DNA of 64,000 bases from Muribaculaceae bacterium (GCA_017557665.1 JAFYYI010000012.1:25672-89671); one strand, 5' to 3'. Counted from the first letter of the stretch, positions 18,245-26,663 are shown. Program-made: numbers and translations. Notes: generated by a model from the sequence alone, not told the origin.

Positions 18245-18261
18245 CTGTTTGAGGGATACGT

Positions 18262-18744
18262 TCAGCGTATCGTTTGGGCGAAGTAGGCCATCTTGATGGC
18301 AGCTTCGGCAGCTTCGGTGCCTTTGTTGCACAGGGCGCCACCAGCACGGTCCAGGGCCTGTTGGAGGTCGTCGGTTGTGAGGACACAGAAGATGATGGGC
18401 ACGTTTTGTGTGGCGTTGAGGTAGGCGCAGCCCTGTGTGGCATTGTCGCAGACGTAGTCGAAATGCGGCGTTCCGCCCCTGATGACGCAGCCAATCATGA
18501 TGACGGCGTCATAGCGTCCGGTACGGGCCATCTGTGCGGCGCCGTAGGTCAGTTCCACGGTTCCCGGCACGCGAGCTACAGTGATATCTTCATAGCCTTC
18601 TCGCTTGAAGAGGTCAAGCGCACCCTGTAGCAGGGCTCCTGTAATCTGGTCGTTCCACTCGGCACAGACGATGCCCACGGTGAGCCCATCGACATGGGGG
18701 AGGGGCTGGAGCGCGTTATCTTGTTGCTGTAATTCAGTTGACAT
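18262..18744 (-). CDS. ribH: 6,7-dimethyl-8-ribityllumazine synthase
   Basis: 160 residues, the usual length. Family blocks are IVCAEWNDQITGALLQGALD, VARVPGTVELTYGAAQMA, IGCVIRGGTPHFDYVCDNATQG with the catalytic His, and FCVLTTDDLQQALDRAGG. It condenses 5-amino-6-ribitylaminouracil with dihydroxybutanone phosphate to give the riboflavin precursor, as a cytoplasmic icosahedral or pentameric assembly. No FMN riboswitch fits in the 65 nt upstream, which are filled by a 9 bp repeat array. No other rib gene is in the window. Confidence 0.96.
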   Translation of the reverse strand: MSTELQQQDNALQPLPHVDGLTVGIVCAEWNDQITGALLQGALDLFKREGYEDITVARVPGTVELTYGAAQMARTGRYDAVIMIGCVIRGGTPHFDYVCDNATQGCAYLNATQNVPIIFCVLTTDDLQQALDRAGGALCNKGTEAAEAAIKMAYFAQTIR

Positions 18745-18763
18745 GATTTACTGGTTTTTTAGG

Positions 18764-18808
18764 GACCGTAAGGTCCTTAAGGTCTTTAGGGTCTTAAAGA
18801 CCTTGGAG
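18764..18808. repeat. 9-bp tandem array at the GDPD stop codon
   Basis: Five 9 bp units (gaccgtaag, gtccttaag, gtctttagg, gtcttaaag, accttggag) ending 1 nt from the GDPD stop. Part of it folds as a 10 bp perfect stem aaggtcttta/taaagacctt (18779-18788, 18795-18804), so it may act as a terminator between the GDPD ORF and ribH. Related to 1874-1914. Confidence 0.7.
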
Positions 18809-18809
18809 T

Positions 18810-19616
18810 TTATAATTCTTTGGGGAAACGGACGTTGGTGGTGATGTAGTCGACGCCCATGGCCTTGACGCGTTCAAAGTCCTCCTCGCGGTCCACGGTC
18901 CAAACATTCACTTTGAGTCCTGCGGCATGCATCGCGTCCACGGCCTCTTGGGTGACGATGGTGTGAATGACATCAAGGTCCATATTGTACTCCTTGCACC
19001 ACTCGACCCATTCCATAACAGTGCCGTCCTTGTCACCTGCCAGCACCTGTACTTTGACGTCGGGATAATGGCGATGGATGAAGTCGACCACGCCGGGCAT
19101 GAAGGAAATGATGACGACTTTGTTGGTAAGTCCCTTCTGGTCGATGAGGTTGATGAGTGCAGGGATGCCGTCAAAGACGGGCTCATTCTCGGCCTTGGTA
19201 TTGCTGTGGATGTTGGTGCACACCTTTATCTCGACGACGGGCACAACGTTATACTCATTGCAAATGTCCAGGAATTCGCCCAGGGTGCAGGGTGTGCCTG
19301 CATAGGTGATGCCGCGGCGCTTGCTGGTGAGCTGAGTGGAAAGCACGGTAGGCGTGCTCATCTTGGCTATCTTGGTCTCAGGACCACCGAGCCGCTTGTA
19401 ACTGTCATCGTGACTGATGACGAAAGTTCCATCGCTGGTGACGCGGACGTCACACTCTAGTGCCCATGCACCGGCTAGAGCGCCGTTGATAAAGGCAGCG
19501 CGGGTGTTCTCGACGCCCCACTGCGAGCCACGGTGACCAATAATGAGTTGGGCCTGCATGCTCAAGGTCCCCACAATAATGAGAGCGGCAGTGAAAATGC
19601 TCTTGAGTAGTGTCAT
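18810..19616 (-). other. GDPD portion with its own start and signal peptide
   Basis: Probable separate translation product of 268 residues starting at the internal ATG 19616. It has a complete signal peptide and all GDPD catalytic motifs (HRG, E-x-D, HD). GDPDs release glycerol 3-phosphate from deacylated phospholipids, here probably in the periplasm. Given as an alternative reading of the fused frame above. Confidence 0.65.
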
Positions 19617-20588
19617 AATATTCACGTTTTTGTTCTTGTTATTCAACAGGTCTTGTATCTCGTGTTCCTCGGCAGTGGCATCGAGTCGCTGGGCGAGCGG
19701 CAGCAGCGAGCGCAGCAGTTGCTCGGCAGCAGTGCGACGATTGATGAGGCGCATGAGCGCCTTGGCCAAGCCGATGGAGAGTTGCAAATCACGAATTCCC
19801 AGTTTGTTGCCTAACTTTTTCTGGTAACGCAGGGCCTTGGTGTAATACTTGACAGCGTTGCGGCTGTTGCCCATTTCGAGCATGATATCACCTTCCTTGC
19901 CCAGGGTGTCGACCAGGTTAGACATCGCAGTGCGCGTGGCATTGGCGTCACCGCTGTTGAGCTCGCTCATGTAAAGTTCGCTGGCACTTTGGTAGTGGGC
20001 GAGGACGTTCATCTGTTTGGTCTTGGACTTGATGACTTCGGTCGATGCCTCAACCGCCATGAGGAGCAGCGCCGAGAAGCGGGCTTCGTTGCGCTTGGTC
20101 AGTCGCTCAAGAATCTGCTGTGCCTTAGTCAGTTCCTTGGCGGCACGGCTGTTGTCACCCATGTCATGATGGGCCAGCGCCAGGTTGAACAGCAGCGAGG
20201 CGACGATGGCATTGAAGTCCTCGGTCTTCTTGCCCTGGTGTCCGGAGAGGACGAGTAAGGTGTTCTCGGCGGCACCCAGCGATAATGAGGGGTTGCCGCT
20301 GTCGATAAGCAACGACATGCGAGCCAGCCACAGCCAAGCAGCGTAGAGCTCTGGCAGGGACTGCATACGCTCGTCATCATAGATGAATTCCTCAATGACC
20401 TGTTCAGCCTCCAGGTCGCGCTTTTCCTTGATGAGGTACTCGGCATAGCACATCTGCATCTCGGTGACGATATCCTCGTCAAGCCCCTTGCTGGGAGGAA
20501 GAGTGCCACTCATGACCATCTGTGCTCGGGCGATGGTCATGTCATTCTTGAAATGCGGCAGCGCGACTGAAATAGGCAGGTGGGGCAT
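18810..20588 (-). CDS. TPR-helical protein fused in frame to a glycerophosphodiester phosphodiesterase
   Basis: One uninterrupted frame of 592 codons from the ATG at 20588 (MPHLPISVALPHFKND; the frame is open upstream but overlaps the SIS gene). Residues about 1-320 are helical repeats of TPR type (FNLALAHHDMGDNSRAAKELTKAQ, EMGNSRNAVKYYTKALRYQK) with no signal peptide. At 19616 an internal Met begins a textbook signal peptide (MTLLKSIFTAALIIVGTLSM), then a complete GDPD domain: IGHRGSQWGVENT, LECDVRVTSDG, ISHDD. A cytoplasmic TPR half joined through an internal signal peptide to an exported enzyme is odd. The likely explanation is two genes whose separating stop codon has been lost, with the GDPD made by internal initiation. 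Stop 1 nt from a 9 bp array. Confidence 0.75.
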   Translation of the reverse strand: MPHLPISVALPHFKNDMTIARAQMVMSGTLPPSKGLDEDIVTEMQMCYAEYLIKEKRDLEAEQVIEEFIYDDERMQSLPELYAAWLWLARMSLLIDSGNPSLSLGAAENTLLVLSGHQGKKTEDFNAIVASLLFNLALAHHDMGDNSRAAKELTKAQQILERLTKRNEARFSALLLMAVEASTEVIKSKTKQMNVLAHYQSASELYMSELNSGDANATRTAMSNLVDTLGKEGDIMLEMGNSRNAVKYYTKALRYQKKLGNKLGIRDLQLSIGLAKALMRLINRRTAAEQLLRSLLPLAQRLDATAEEHEIQDLLNNKNKNVNIMTLLKSIFTAALIIVGTLSMQAQLIIGHRGSQWGVENTRAAFINGALAGAWALECDVRVTSDGTFVISHDDSYKRLGGPETKIAKMSTPTVLSTQLTSKRRGITYAGTPCTLGEFLDICNEYNVVPVVEIKVCTNIHSNTKAENEPVFDGIPALINLIDQKGLTNKVVIISFMPGVVDFIHRHYPDVKVQVLAGDKDGTVMEWVEWCKEYNMDLDVIHTIVTQEAVDAMHAAGLKVNVWTVDREEDFERVKAMGVDYITTNVRFPKEL

Positions 20589-20637
20589 TTGTTCTTGAGG
20601 ATCGTTAGATGATTGATGATAGTCGATTGGGCAGAGG

Positions 20638-21240
20638 TCAGTTCCCCTTGGCTTTGATACCCAGGTAACCGCCGTGATGACGCAAGGCGTATTCTTCGCG
20701 GGTGAAGCCGGTGGCACGCATCGTGTTGACAACCAGCACGTCGCCAATGACGGTCATGACGGTGGTTGAGGTGGTGGGTGTGAGGCCCAAGGGACACACT
20801 TCTTGTGCACCGCCGGTCCACAGGCAGATGTCGGCCAGATGTGCGAGCTCGCTGTCTTTGTTGCCAGTGATTACTATAATCTTGAGTTGAGGATACAGGT
20901 TGTGGGCGAGCGAAACCAGGGCGCAGATTTCACTGGTGCGTCCCGAGTTGGAGAGTAACAGCAGCACATCGTGGGGCTGCACAACTCCCAGGTCGCCATG
21001 CTGTGCCTCACTGGGATGGAGGAAGATGGCGGGTATGCCCGTTGAGGAGAAGGTGGTGGCGATGTTGTCGGCGATTTGGCCGCACTTGCCCATGCCCGAA
21101 GTGACAAGTTTGCCTCCCTCGTGCTTTACCTGCTCAACGATGAGATTCACGGCCTCCTCGTAGGCATCGGTAACAGGTATGTTTTGGACAGCCTTGCTCT
21201 CGGCGTCCAGAATTTCACGCATTGATTGTTTTACATCCAT
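20638..21240 (-). CDS. SIS-domain sugar-phosphate isomerase (KdsD/KpsF-like, no CBS domains)
   Basis: 200 residues. A single SIS domain: KLVTSGMGKCGQIADNIATT, LHPSEAQHGDLGVVQPHDVL, LSNSGRTSEICALV, and the KdsD-type ending LTPTTSTTVMTVIGDVLVV...ALRHHGGYLG. These are the hallmarks of arabinose-5-phosphate isomerase, which makes the Kdo precursor. Typical KdsD continues with a CBS pair to about 320 residues; this one stops after the SIS domain. The TPR gene begins 49 nt downstream on the same strand. A TAACTTTG core lies at 21269-21276. Confidence 0.85.
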   Translation of the reverse strand: MDVKQSMREILDAESKAVQNIPVTDAYEEAVNLIVEQVKHEGGKLVTSGMGKCGQIADNIATTFSSTGIPAIFLHPSEAQHGDLGVVQPHDVLLLLSNSGRTSEICALVSLAHNLYPQLKIIVITGNKDSELAHLADICLWTGGAQEVCPLGLTPTTSTTVMTVIGDVLVVNTMRATGFTREEYALRHHGGYLGIKAKGN

Positions 21241-21268
21241 AAAAACGGTATAAGATGGTTTTCAACTT

Positions 21269-21276
21269 GCAAAGTT
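21269..21276 (-). promoter_or_regulatory. Promoter core (SIS isomerase)
   Basis: TAACTTTG on the minus strand, 28 nt upstream of the start codon. Confidence 0.5.
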
Positions 21277-21347
21277 ACGAAATAGTTTCTACTTTCTTGT
21301 TCCCAGCTATAGTTTTTTGGCCTTTTGTTGTAGGTTTTAGGCATTGG

Positions 21348-21380
21348 TTGCGTCTAATGGCAAAATGATTGTTATTTTTG
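21348..21380 (+). promoter_or_regulatory. Promoter (DUF3667 gene)
   Basis: TTG (21348-21350), 22 nt, TATTTTTG (21373-21380), 22 nt before the ATG at 21403. Confidence 0.55.
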
Positions 21381-21402
21381 CAGGTCAATCAAAACGTTGA
21401 TA

Positions 21403-22371
21403 ATGAATATGGAACCGTTAAAAGAAAAAATACGGCGTTTTAAGCAATGGCAGCAAGACCCTGTGACTTTTATCAACAGTAAAGAAGAGCATCGCTGCAA
21501 TTGCTGTGGCACTACGTTCACCGGCAACTATTGTCCTTGTTGTTCCCAGAATGCTGATTTTGGCAACATCGGGTGGCACAGCGTGCGCCAGAGCGTGATG
21601 GACATCTGGGGTTTGGGCACCCGTTCATTCCTCTTTAGCTTGTGGCAATTATTGTTGCGTCCAGGTTATTTCATCAGTGACTATATCAGCGGCAAGCGGC
21701 AGTTGAGTTTCCCCCCGGTGAAGATGCTGTTCATCCTGGCGGTTGCCTATGCGCTCATCATTCACTGGCTGTTTCCTGACCTGAAAGGTCTTGGTGTGGC
21801 GATGGTGGACGAATCATTCCAGATTTTCAAATCCTTCTATGACTGGTATGAGACGCATTTCAGCTGGGTGCTGTTGATTTTGTCGGTCATTGCCATCGTT
21901 CCCACGTGGATCATGTTCCGCTACTCGCCGCGTCACACCCGTCACACACTGCCCGAGGGTTTCTTTGTCCAAGTTCTTTATGCGGCTTTGCAGGTAACGG
22001 TTTGTTTATTATTGGTGCCTTGCTGGTTCTTTCTTAAACAATCGACAATCCTTATCATCACGTCCCTCATTGTGATGATTTACTATATTGTCGGTTATAT
22101 GCAATTGTTTGGCTATGGCTTTTGGAGCACCTTGTGGCGGCAAGTGTTCATCTTCATATCCATCATCTGTTTTGGAACAGTGTTGATGGTGTTGTGTTTT
22201 GATATGAATGTGCCTCCCGACACTGTTATCCCGGTTTCTCCAGGGTATTATATGCCAATTAAAACTTACTTGGTTGTATTTTACGGTATAGCCAGTGTGT
22301 TGGTATTGGCCATCGGCTACATCGTCAATCTCATTGCTACCCGCAAGGTCAGAAAACAGTTGAAACGGTAA
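21403..22371 (+). CDS. DUF3667 membrane protein
   Basis: 322 residues from ATG 21403 (ATG 21409 is an equally good start). An N-terminal zinc-ribbon-like motif CNCCGTTFTGNYCPCC is followed by the DUF3667 block (RSFLFSLWQLLLRPGYFISD, GKRQLSFPPVKMLFILAV) and about five membrane helices. The family is widespread in Bacteroidetes and has no established function. It stands alone between oppositely oriented genes. Confidence 0.85.
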   Translation: MNMEPLKEKIRRFKQWQQDPVTFINSKEEHRCNCCGTTFTGNYCPCCSQNADFGNIGWHSVRQSVMDIWGLGTRSFLFSLWQLLLRPGYFISDYISGKRQLSFPPVKMLFILAVAYALIIHWLFPDLKGLGVAMVDESFQIFKSFYDWYETHFSWVLLILSVIAIVPTWIMFRYSPRHTRHTLPEGFFVQVLYAALQVTVCLLLVPCWFFLKQSTILIITSLIVMIYYIVGYMQLFGYGFWSTLWRQVFIFISIICFGTVLMVLCFDMNVPPDTVIPVSPGYYMPIKTYLVVFYGIASVLVLAIGYIVNLIATRKVRKQLKR

Positions 22372-22389
22372 TTCTTATTCAGCCAAATT

Positions 22390-22830
22390 TCACTCGTGGC
22401 CCTCAAAAGCGATGATGGCGTCGCGCCACACTTGGGGAATGGGCGAGGGCTGGTTGGTTTCGGGCGCGAGGTTGACCATGACGGTAGCGCAGGTGCATTT
22501 CACTTCTCGCGTCTCGCTATTCACCAAGTGCTGCAGCAGGGTCAAGCTCTTGTTGCCCAGTTTGGCACATTGGGTGAGCACCTCAACGGGTTCATTGAAC
22601 AGTGTCGGGACCAGGAAACTGCAGTTCACGTTGGCAATGATGACCGTGGGGCGTCGCCAGTCTATGTCGGCCTGCACGTTCAAGCCTTTGAAGTATTGCG
22701 TCTTTCCTAAATCAAAGAACTGGAAATAGACTGAGTTGTTGACATGGCCCAATGCATCCACATCGTTGAAACGTAATTGAAGGGGCGTGCTGCACTTGAA
22801 GGGATATTGAGCTTCGATAGCGTGATTCAT
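22390..22830 (-). CDS. Acyl-CoA thioesterase, 4HBT hotdog family
   Basis: 146 residues of hotdog fold. LRFNDVDALGHVNNSVYFQFF is the 4-hydroxybenzoyl-CoA thioesterase signature, with the catalytic Asp in the DVDALGHVNN segment. The TVIIANVNCSFLVP strand and NEPVEVLTQCAKLGNKS follow. It should hydrolyse acyl-CoA thioesters in the cytoplasm; chain length cannot be read from sequence. It lies downstream of recF and DUF721 on the same strand, separated from DUF721 by a 9 bp repeat array. Confidence 0.88.
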   Translation of the reverse strand: MNHAIEAQYPFKCSTPLQLRFNDVDALGHVNNSVYFQFFDLGKTQYFKGLNVQADIDWRRPTVIIANVNCSFLVPTLFNEPVEVLTQCAKLGNKSLTLLQHLVNSETREVKCTCATVMVNLAPETNQPSPIPQVWRDAIIAFEGHE

Positions 22831-22859
22831 TGATTCTATTGTTTGCTTTTTGTAGTGAT

Positions 22860-22895
22860 TCTAGAAGTTCTAGATAGTCTAGAAGCTCTGGATAT
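22860..22895. repeat. 9-bp tandem array after DUF721
   Basis: Four 9 bp units: tctagaagt, tctagatag, tctagaagc, tctggatat. It ends 2 nt from the DUF721 stop codon (22898-22900). The tctaga core is self-complementary, so the transcript can fold. Confidence 0.7.
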
Positions 22896-22897
22896 TT

Positions 22898-23188
22898 TTA
22901 TTTGAAGATGATTTCTCGGATGATTTCTCGGCCTAGGGCCTCATTGATGCGCTGGATGATGCTGGCGCGGTTGAGCATCAACTCGTTGGCCAGCGAGGCC
23001 GATGAGAGATGCACGGTCATCACGCCGTCTTTGACGTAACGCCTGATGGTGTAGCGGTTAATGCCATCGCCCACAATCTGGGGCCAGAGGGAACAGGCGC
23101 GATGCTCGTCGAGGGCCACGTCGAGGTTCTCCTTCTTGAGCAGGTCGTTGATGATCTGGCCGATGTTCTTGGCTTCGGTGCGCTTCAT
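22898..23188 (-). CDS. DUF721 (DciA-like) protein
   Basis: 96 residues with the DUF721 layout: IGQIINDLLKKENLDVALDEHRACSLWPQIVGDGINRYT, then VMTVHLSSASLANELMLNRASIIQRINEALG. The family includes DciA, the replicative helicase loader/operator of bacteria without DnaC. The start overlaps the recF stop by 4 nt (ATGA), so the two are translationally coupled. This recF-DUF721 pairing is a usual replication-linked arrangement. Confidence 0.88.
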   Translation of the reverse strand: MKRTEAKNIGQIINDLLKKENLDVALDEHRACSLWPQIVGDGINRYTIRRYVKDGVMTVHLSSASLANELMLNRASIIQRINEALGREIIREIIFK

Positions 23189-24297
23189 GACTGCTCACCT
23201 CCTTTCAAAACAGAGACGATGCCGTTCTCGACATGCATCAGGCAATGGCCGCCACCGTGGAGTGCCACGATTTCATCAAGGTGGGTGCGGTTGGTGTCGG
23301 TAATGAAAATTTGGCCGAATCGGTCACTGGACACGACATTGACGATGCGCTCAACACGGCTGGCATCGAGTTTGTCGAAGATGTCGTCAAGCAGCAGGAT
23401 GGGCACGGCAGGGTTGTTGGACTTGAGGAAGTCAAACTGTGCGAACCTCAAAGCGATGGTGTAAGTCTTGCATTGGCCTTGGCTGCCGGTGCGGCGCATG
23501 GGGTAGCCGTCAAGCATCAATTCGATATCGTCGCGGTGGATGCCACGTGTGGTATAGCCGATGATGAGGTCACGTTCGCGCGTGGCAGCCAGATGCTCGG
23601 TCATCGTCGCCTCATTGAGGTGGCTCTTGTAGTGCAGGCTCACAGTCTCACCTTCGCCAGCCACAGCGTTGTAGTAATGCATGAAGATGGGTAGAAACTG
23701 CTCCACCCACAGGCTCCGACGCTTGTGAATCAACGAGGCGTGGCGTGCCATTTCAAGTTCCACGGTCTCATAGAGCAAAGGGTCGCGCATCTCCTTCTTG
23801 ATCATGGCGTTGCGCTGCTCCACCGCCTTGTTGTAGCGGATGAGCGCGTCAAGGTACTCATTGTCGTTCTGTGAGATAATCAGGTCCATGAAACGTCGCC
23901 TTTCATCGCCACTGCCGCGCACCAGGTCCCAGTCCATGGGCGAAACCATCACCACTGGCAGCAGCCCGATGTGTTGACTCAGTCGCTGATATTCCTTGCC
24001 GTCGCGACGAACAACCTTGCGCTTGCCGCGTTGCAGGGCGACGCTGATTTCCATCGGCGTTTCCTGACGGGTATAACTGCCTTGAAGCATCATGTAGGCC
24101 TCGCCGTGGCGGATAACCGCACTGTTGTCGCCGGTCGAGGCAAAACTGCGGCACATGCTCATGTAGTAGATAGCGTCGAGTACATTGGTCTTGCCCTGTC
24201 CGTTATTTCCAATCAGACAGTTCAACTTGGGCGAGAATTCCAGTTGCGCTTCGGCGATATTCTTGTAGTTGAGTATGGTGGCAGTGTTCAGTGTCAT
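23185..24297 (-). CDS. recF: DNA replication/repair protein RecF
   Basis: 370 residues, usual length. ABC-type SMC-like ATPase: Walker A CLIGNNGQGKTNVLDAIYYM, signature region RRTGSQGQCKTYTIALRFAQ, Walker B ILLLDDIFDKLDASR. It binds ssDNA-dsDNA junctions and, with RecO and RecR, promotes RecA loading at gaps. The start MTLNTATILNYKNI fits the family, although a TAATTTTG core ends only 4 nt upstream, implying a very short or absent leader. Confidence 0.95.
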   Translation of the reverse strand: MTLNTATILNYKNIAEAQLEFSPKLNCLIGNNGQGKTNVLDAIYYMSMCRSFASTGDNSAVIRHGEAYMMLQGSYTRQETPMEISVALQRGKRKVVRRDGKEYQRLSQHIGLLPVVMVSPMDWDLVRGSGDERRRFMDLIISQNDNEYLDALIRYNKAVEQRNAMIKKEMRDPLLYETVELEMARHASLIHKRRSLWVEQFLPIFMHYYNAVAGEGETVSLHYKSHLNEATMTEHLAATRERDLIIGYTTRGIHRDDIELMLDGYPMRRTGSQGQCKTYTIALRFAQFDFLKSNNPAVPILLLDDIFDKLDASRVERIVNVVSSDRFGQIFITDTNRTHLDEIVALHGGGHCLMHVENGIVSVLKGGEQS

Positions 24298-24301
24298 GGC
24301 G

Positions 24302-24309
24302 CAAAATTA
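24302..24309 (-). promoter_or_regulatory. Promoter core touching recF start
   Basis: TAATTTTG on the minus strand, its last base 4 nt from the ATG at 24297. If used, the transcript would be leaderless or nearly so. Confidence 0.45.
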
Positions 24310-24333
24310 CTGATTTTTCTACGATAATGGATA

Positions 24334-24361
24334 TTGAAATGGGAATAAAATGTTACCTTTG
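24334..24361 (+). promoter_or_regulatory. Promoter (pgeF)
   Basis: TTG (24334-24336), 17 nt, TACCTTTG (24354-24361), with the ATG only 5 nt further on. Confidence 0.55.
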
Positions 24362-24366
24362 TCAAC

Positions 24367-25155
24367 ATGATGGAACTAGTTGAATTGAATTTTGCGGAGC
24401 CCGCCGACGGAGTGGTTGCTTTCTCGACAACACGTGGCGAGGTGGACAGGCGCAACGCCTATTCAGGAGTGAACCTGTGTGACTATGTGGGTGATGACGC
24501 CCTGCGTGTGCTGGATGCACGCCTCACGCTGGCGATGCAGCTGGGCGTGGACCTGGACGACCTGGTCATGCCGCGACAGACGCATTCGTGCCGCGTGGCG
24601 GTCATTGACGAACAGTTCCGTTCTCTTGATATCGCGTCCCAGGAAACCGCTCTAGAAGGAGTGGATGCCCTCGTGACGTCGCTCACGGGCGTGGTCATCG
24701 GTGTGAATACCGCCGACTGCGTGCCGATTGTTCTTGCCGACAAGCACGCTGGCATCATTGCTGTCGCGCATGCCGGATGGCGCGGCACGGTGGGACGCAT
24801 CGCCGCCAAGGTTGTTGAGGAGATGTGTCGTCAGGGCGCACAAGTCGGCCGCATACAAGCCGCCATGGGCCCAAGTATCTGTCAGGACTGCTTTGAAGTG
24901 GGAGACGAGGTGGTGGAGGCATTCCAGAAAGCACATTTCGACATTGATGCCATCATGAAGCGCAACCCCGAAACAGGCAAAGCCCACATCGACCTGCGTG
25001 CCGCAAACCACTCTGTCCTCGTTGCCGCGGGCGTGCCATCAGAAGCCATCGTCACGTCGCAGCATTGCTCCCGTTGCGAACATGAACGTTTCTTCTCAGC
25101 CCGCCGCCTGGGCATCAACAGCGGCCGCACCTTCACCGGAATCCTCAGGCGATAG
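24367..25155 (+). CDS. pgeF: Peptidoglycan editing factor PgeF (YfiH/polyphenol oxidase fold)
   Basis: 262 residues. The metal site residues are in MPRQTHSC (His), NTADCVPIVLAD (Cys) and IAVAHAGWRGTVG (His), and GPSICQDCFEVGDEV is the other family signature. The C-terminus SQHCSRCEHERFFSARR is typical. These proteins were called laccases; YfiH is now known to correct peptidoglycan precursors carrying Ser in place of Ala. It is a single gene with its own promoter and a strong terminator. Confidence 0.93.
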   Translation: MMELVELNFAEPADGVVAFSTTRGEVDRRNAYSGVNLCDYVGDDALRVLDARLTLAMQLGVDLDDLVMPRQTHSCRVAVIDEQFRSLDIASQETALEGVDALVTSLTGVVIGVNTADCVPIVLADKHAGIIAVAHAGWRGTVGRIAAKVVEEMCRQGAQVGRIQAAMGPSICQDCFEVGDEVVEAFQKAHFDIDAIMKRNPETGKAHIDLRAANHSVLVAAGVPSEAIVTSQHCSRCEHERFFSARRLGINSGRTFTGILRR

Positions 25156-25173
25156 GCATAAATAATATAGCAG

Positions 25174-25205
25174 CGATGCCCATTCCCGTTTGGGAGTGGG
25201 CATCG
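25174..25205. terminator. Bidirectional terminator
   Basis: 14 bp stem cgatgcccattccc/gggagtgggcatcg (one wobble pair) around a short loop, between convergent pgeF and the metallopeptidase gene. Confidence 0.85.
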
Positions 25206-25231
25206 TTGTTGATGAGATGTGTAAGGATCGC

Positions 25232-26098
25232 TTACAGGGTGGCGTCGCTTTCTTGGAAGGTGGTGGCTTGACGCACGTCGCCGGTTTCGTAACCACGCTT
25301 GAACCACTTCATGCGCTGGGCGCTGGTACCGTGGGTGAAACTCTCGGGTGAGGCGTAGCCTTGGGCACGCTTCTGCAGGTAGTCGTCTCCGATCTTCTGT
25401 GCGCAGTCGATGGCCTCCATCAGGTCTTGGTTGCTGATAGAACCGAAGAGTCGGCTCTCGTAGTGTGCCCACACACCGGCATAGAAGTCGGCCATGAGCT
25501 CCAGGCGCACGCTGTACTTGTTGGCATTGGTTTGATTGGTGGCCTGCATTTTGCGGTGTGCCTTGTCAAGGGTACCCATCAGGTTCTCAATGTGGTGGCC
25601 CACCTCGTGGGCGATAACATAAGCCTTAGCAAGACTGGAGTTGTCACCCTTTACGCCGAGTTGCTGGTCCATCGTCTGGAAGAATGACAGGTCGAGATAA
25701 ACGTTCTGGTCGCCTGAGCAGTAGAAGGGGCCCATGGCAGCCTGACCCTGACCGCAGGCGGTTTGTGTACCACCACGGTATAATACCAATGTGGGGGCAG
25801 GATAATTACCGAGGCCATACTCCTTGAATATCTGTGACCATATGTCCTCGGTACTTGCCATCACCTGTTTGGAGAATTTGGCGAGTTCCTGTTCCTCTTG
25901 GGTGTATTCAACCTGCTCATCACTACCGGCTTGCTGCATTCCCAAGCCTAACAAATCGCCAAGGTTACCACCCATCAGCAGAGTGATCAAACCAGCGATA
26001 ATCAAACCGCCGATACCGCCCAAACCAATCTTGGTTCCGGTACCCATACCGCGGCGATCTTCAACATTTTCGCTTTCGCGTCTTCCTTCAAGTCTCAT
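25232..26098 (-). CDS. Neutral zinc metallopeptidase (YpfJ family)
   Basis: 288 residues. An N-terminal Arg/Glu-rich segment precedes one membrane helix (IGLGGIGGLIIAGLITLLMG). The catalytic domain has HEVGHH in AYVIAHEVGHHIENLMG, preceded by YLDLSFFQTMDQQLG and followed by VRLELMADFYAGVWAH carrying the third metal ligand region (ELMAD). This is the zinc-peptidase family of YpfJ/KPN_02809; substrates are unknown. It is probably anchored in the cytoplasmic membrane. Single gene with a TATATTTG core upstream. Confidence 0.9.
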   Translation of the reverse strand: MRLEGRRESENVEDRRGMGTGTKIGLGGIGGLIIAGLITLLMGGNLGDLLGLGMQQAGSDEQVEYTQEEQELAKFSKQVMASTEDIWSQIFKEYGLGNYPAPTLVLYRGGTQTACGQGQAAMGPFYCSGDQNVYLDLSFFQTMDQQLGVKGDNSSLAKAYVIAHEVGHHIENLMGTLDKAHRKMQATNQTNANKYSVRLELMADFYAGVWAHYESRLFGSISNQDLMEAIDCAQKIGDDYLQKRAQGYASPESFTHGTSAQRMKWFKRGYETGDVRQATTFQESDATL

Positions 26099-26140
26099 AA
26101 TGATAAAATATTTTAGTTGTTATTATTCTCTCAAAGAGTG

Positions 26141-26148
26141 CAAATATA
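26141..26148 (-). promoter_or_regulatory. Promoter core (metallopeptidase)
   Basis: TATATTTG on the minus strand, 42 nt upstream of the start codon. Confidence 0.45.
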
Positions 26149-26237
26149 GGAATTTTTTTAATAATTCATCAAAATAATGACATTTTTCTTGAATTATGTG
26201 TCACGAGATGTCTATTGATAGTATATGCAGATGCAGA

Positions 26238-26663
26238 TTAAGGCTGCTTCTTCAGATGGTAGGCAAATGTCGTGCCAGCCGCGTCGGTCTTGGTGAAGGT
26301 GATCTCCTTGGATGAAGTGTGGGTAATTGTGAATTCGTTATGGACTTCTAAACCTGGCATCACAATGTAATAGACAGTGGGGTCGAGGAAGTCGATGGTC
26401 ATCTTGTTGCTGGTCTCGTCCTCCTCCCAAGAGCCGAAACTCTCAACCAGTTGCTCATGGCCATACACCTGCGACACCCTGAAAACTTTGTTTTGGAATT
26501 GGAAGAAGTAATCACCCTCGACGTTGACGGGGGTGCCGCCGGCTGTGATCTGCTCAACGTGCCAGGTGCCGAACCAGATGCCGATGTCACCATGATTGCG
26601 CGTGCAGGCCGATAACAGCAGCACTGCCATCAATGATAATAGATATAATGTTGTTTTTTTCAT
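26238..26663 (-). CDS. Lipocalin-like lipoprotein
   Basis: 141 residues. The lipobox LLLSAC follows a hydrophobic signal, so it should be lipid-anchored. The mature part is an all-beta domain (GIWFGTWHVEQI, GDYFFQFQNKVFRVSQVYG, NKMTIDFLDP, HNEFTITHTSSKEITFTKTDA) of the lipocalin-like type common in Bacteroidetes. No ligand can be assigned. The start overlaps the wzi stop by 4 nt, so it is the last gene of the glsA-glsB-wzi operon. Confidence 0.78.
   Translation of the reverse strand: MKKTTLYLLSLMAVLLLSACTRNHGDIGIWFGTWHVEQITAGGTPVNVEGDYFFQFQNKVFRVSQVYGHEQLVESFGSWEEDETSNKMTIDFLDPTVYYIVMPGLEVHNEFTITHTSSKEITFTKTDAAGTTFAYHLKKQP

Noticed and set aside
18745..18809. FMN riboswitch for ribH
   Set aside because: Only 65 nt, occupied by 9 bp repeats; none of the RFN-element conserved blocks are present.
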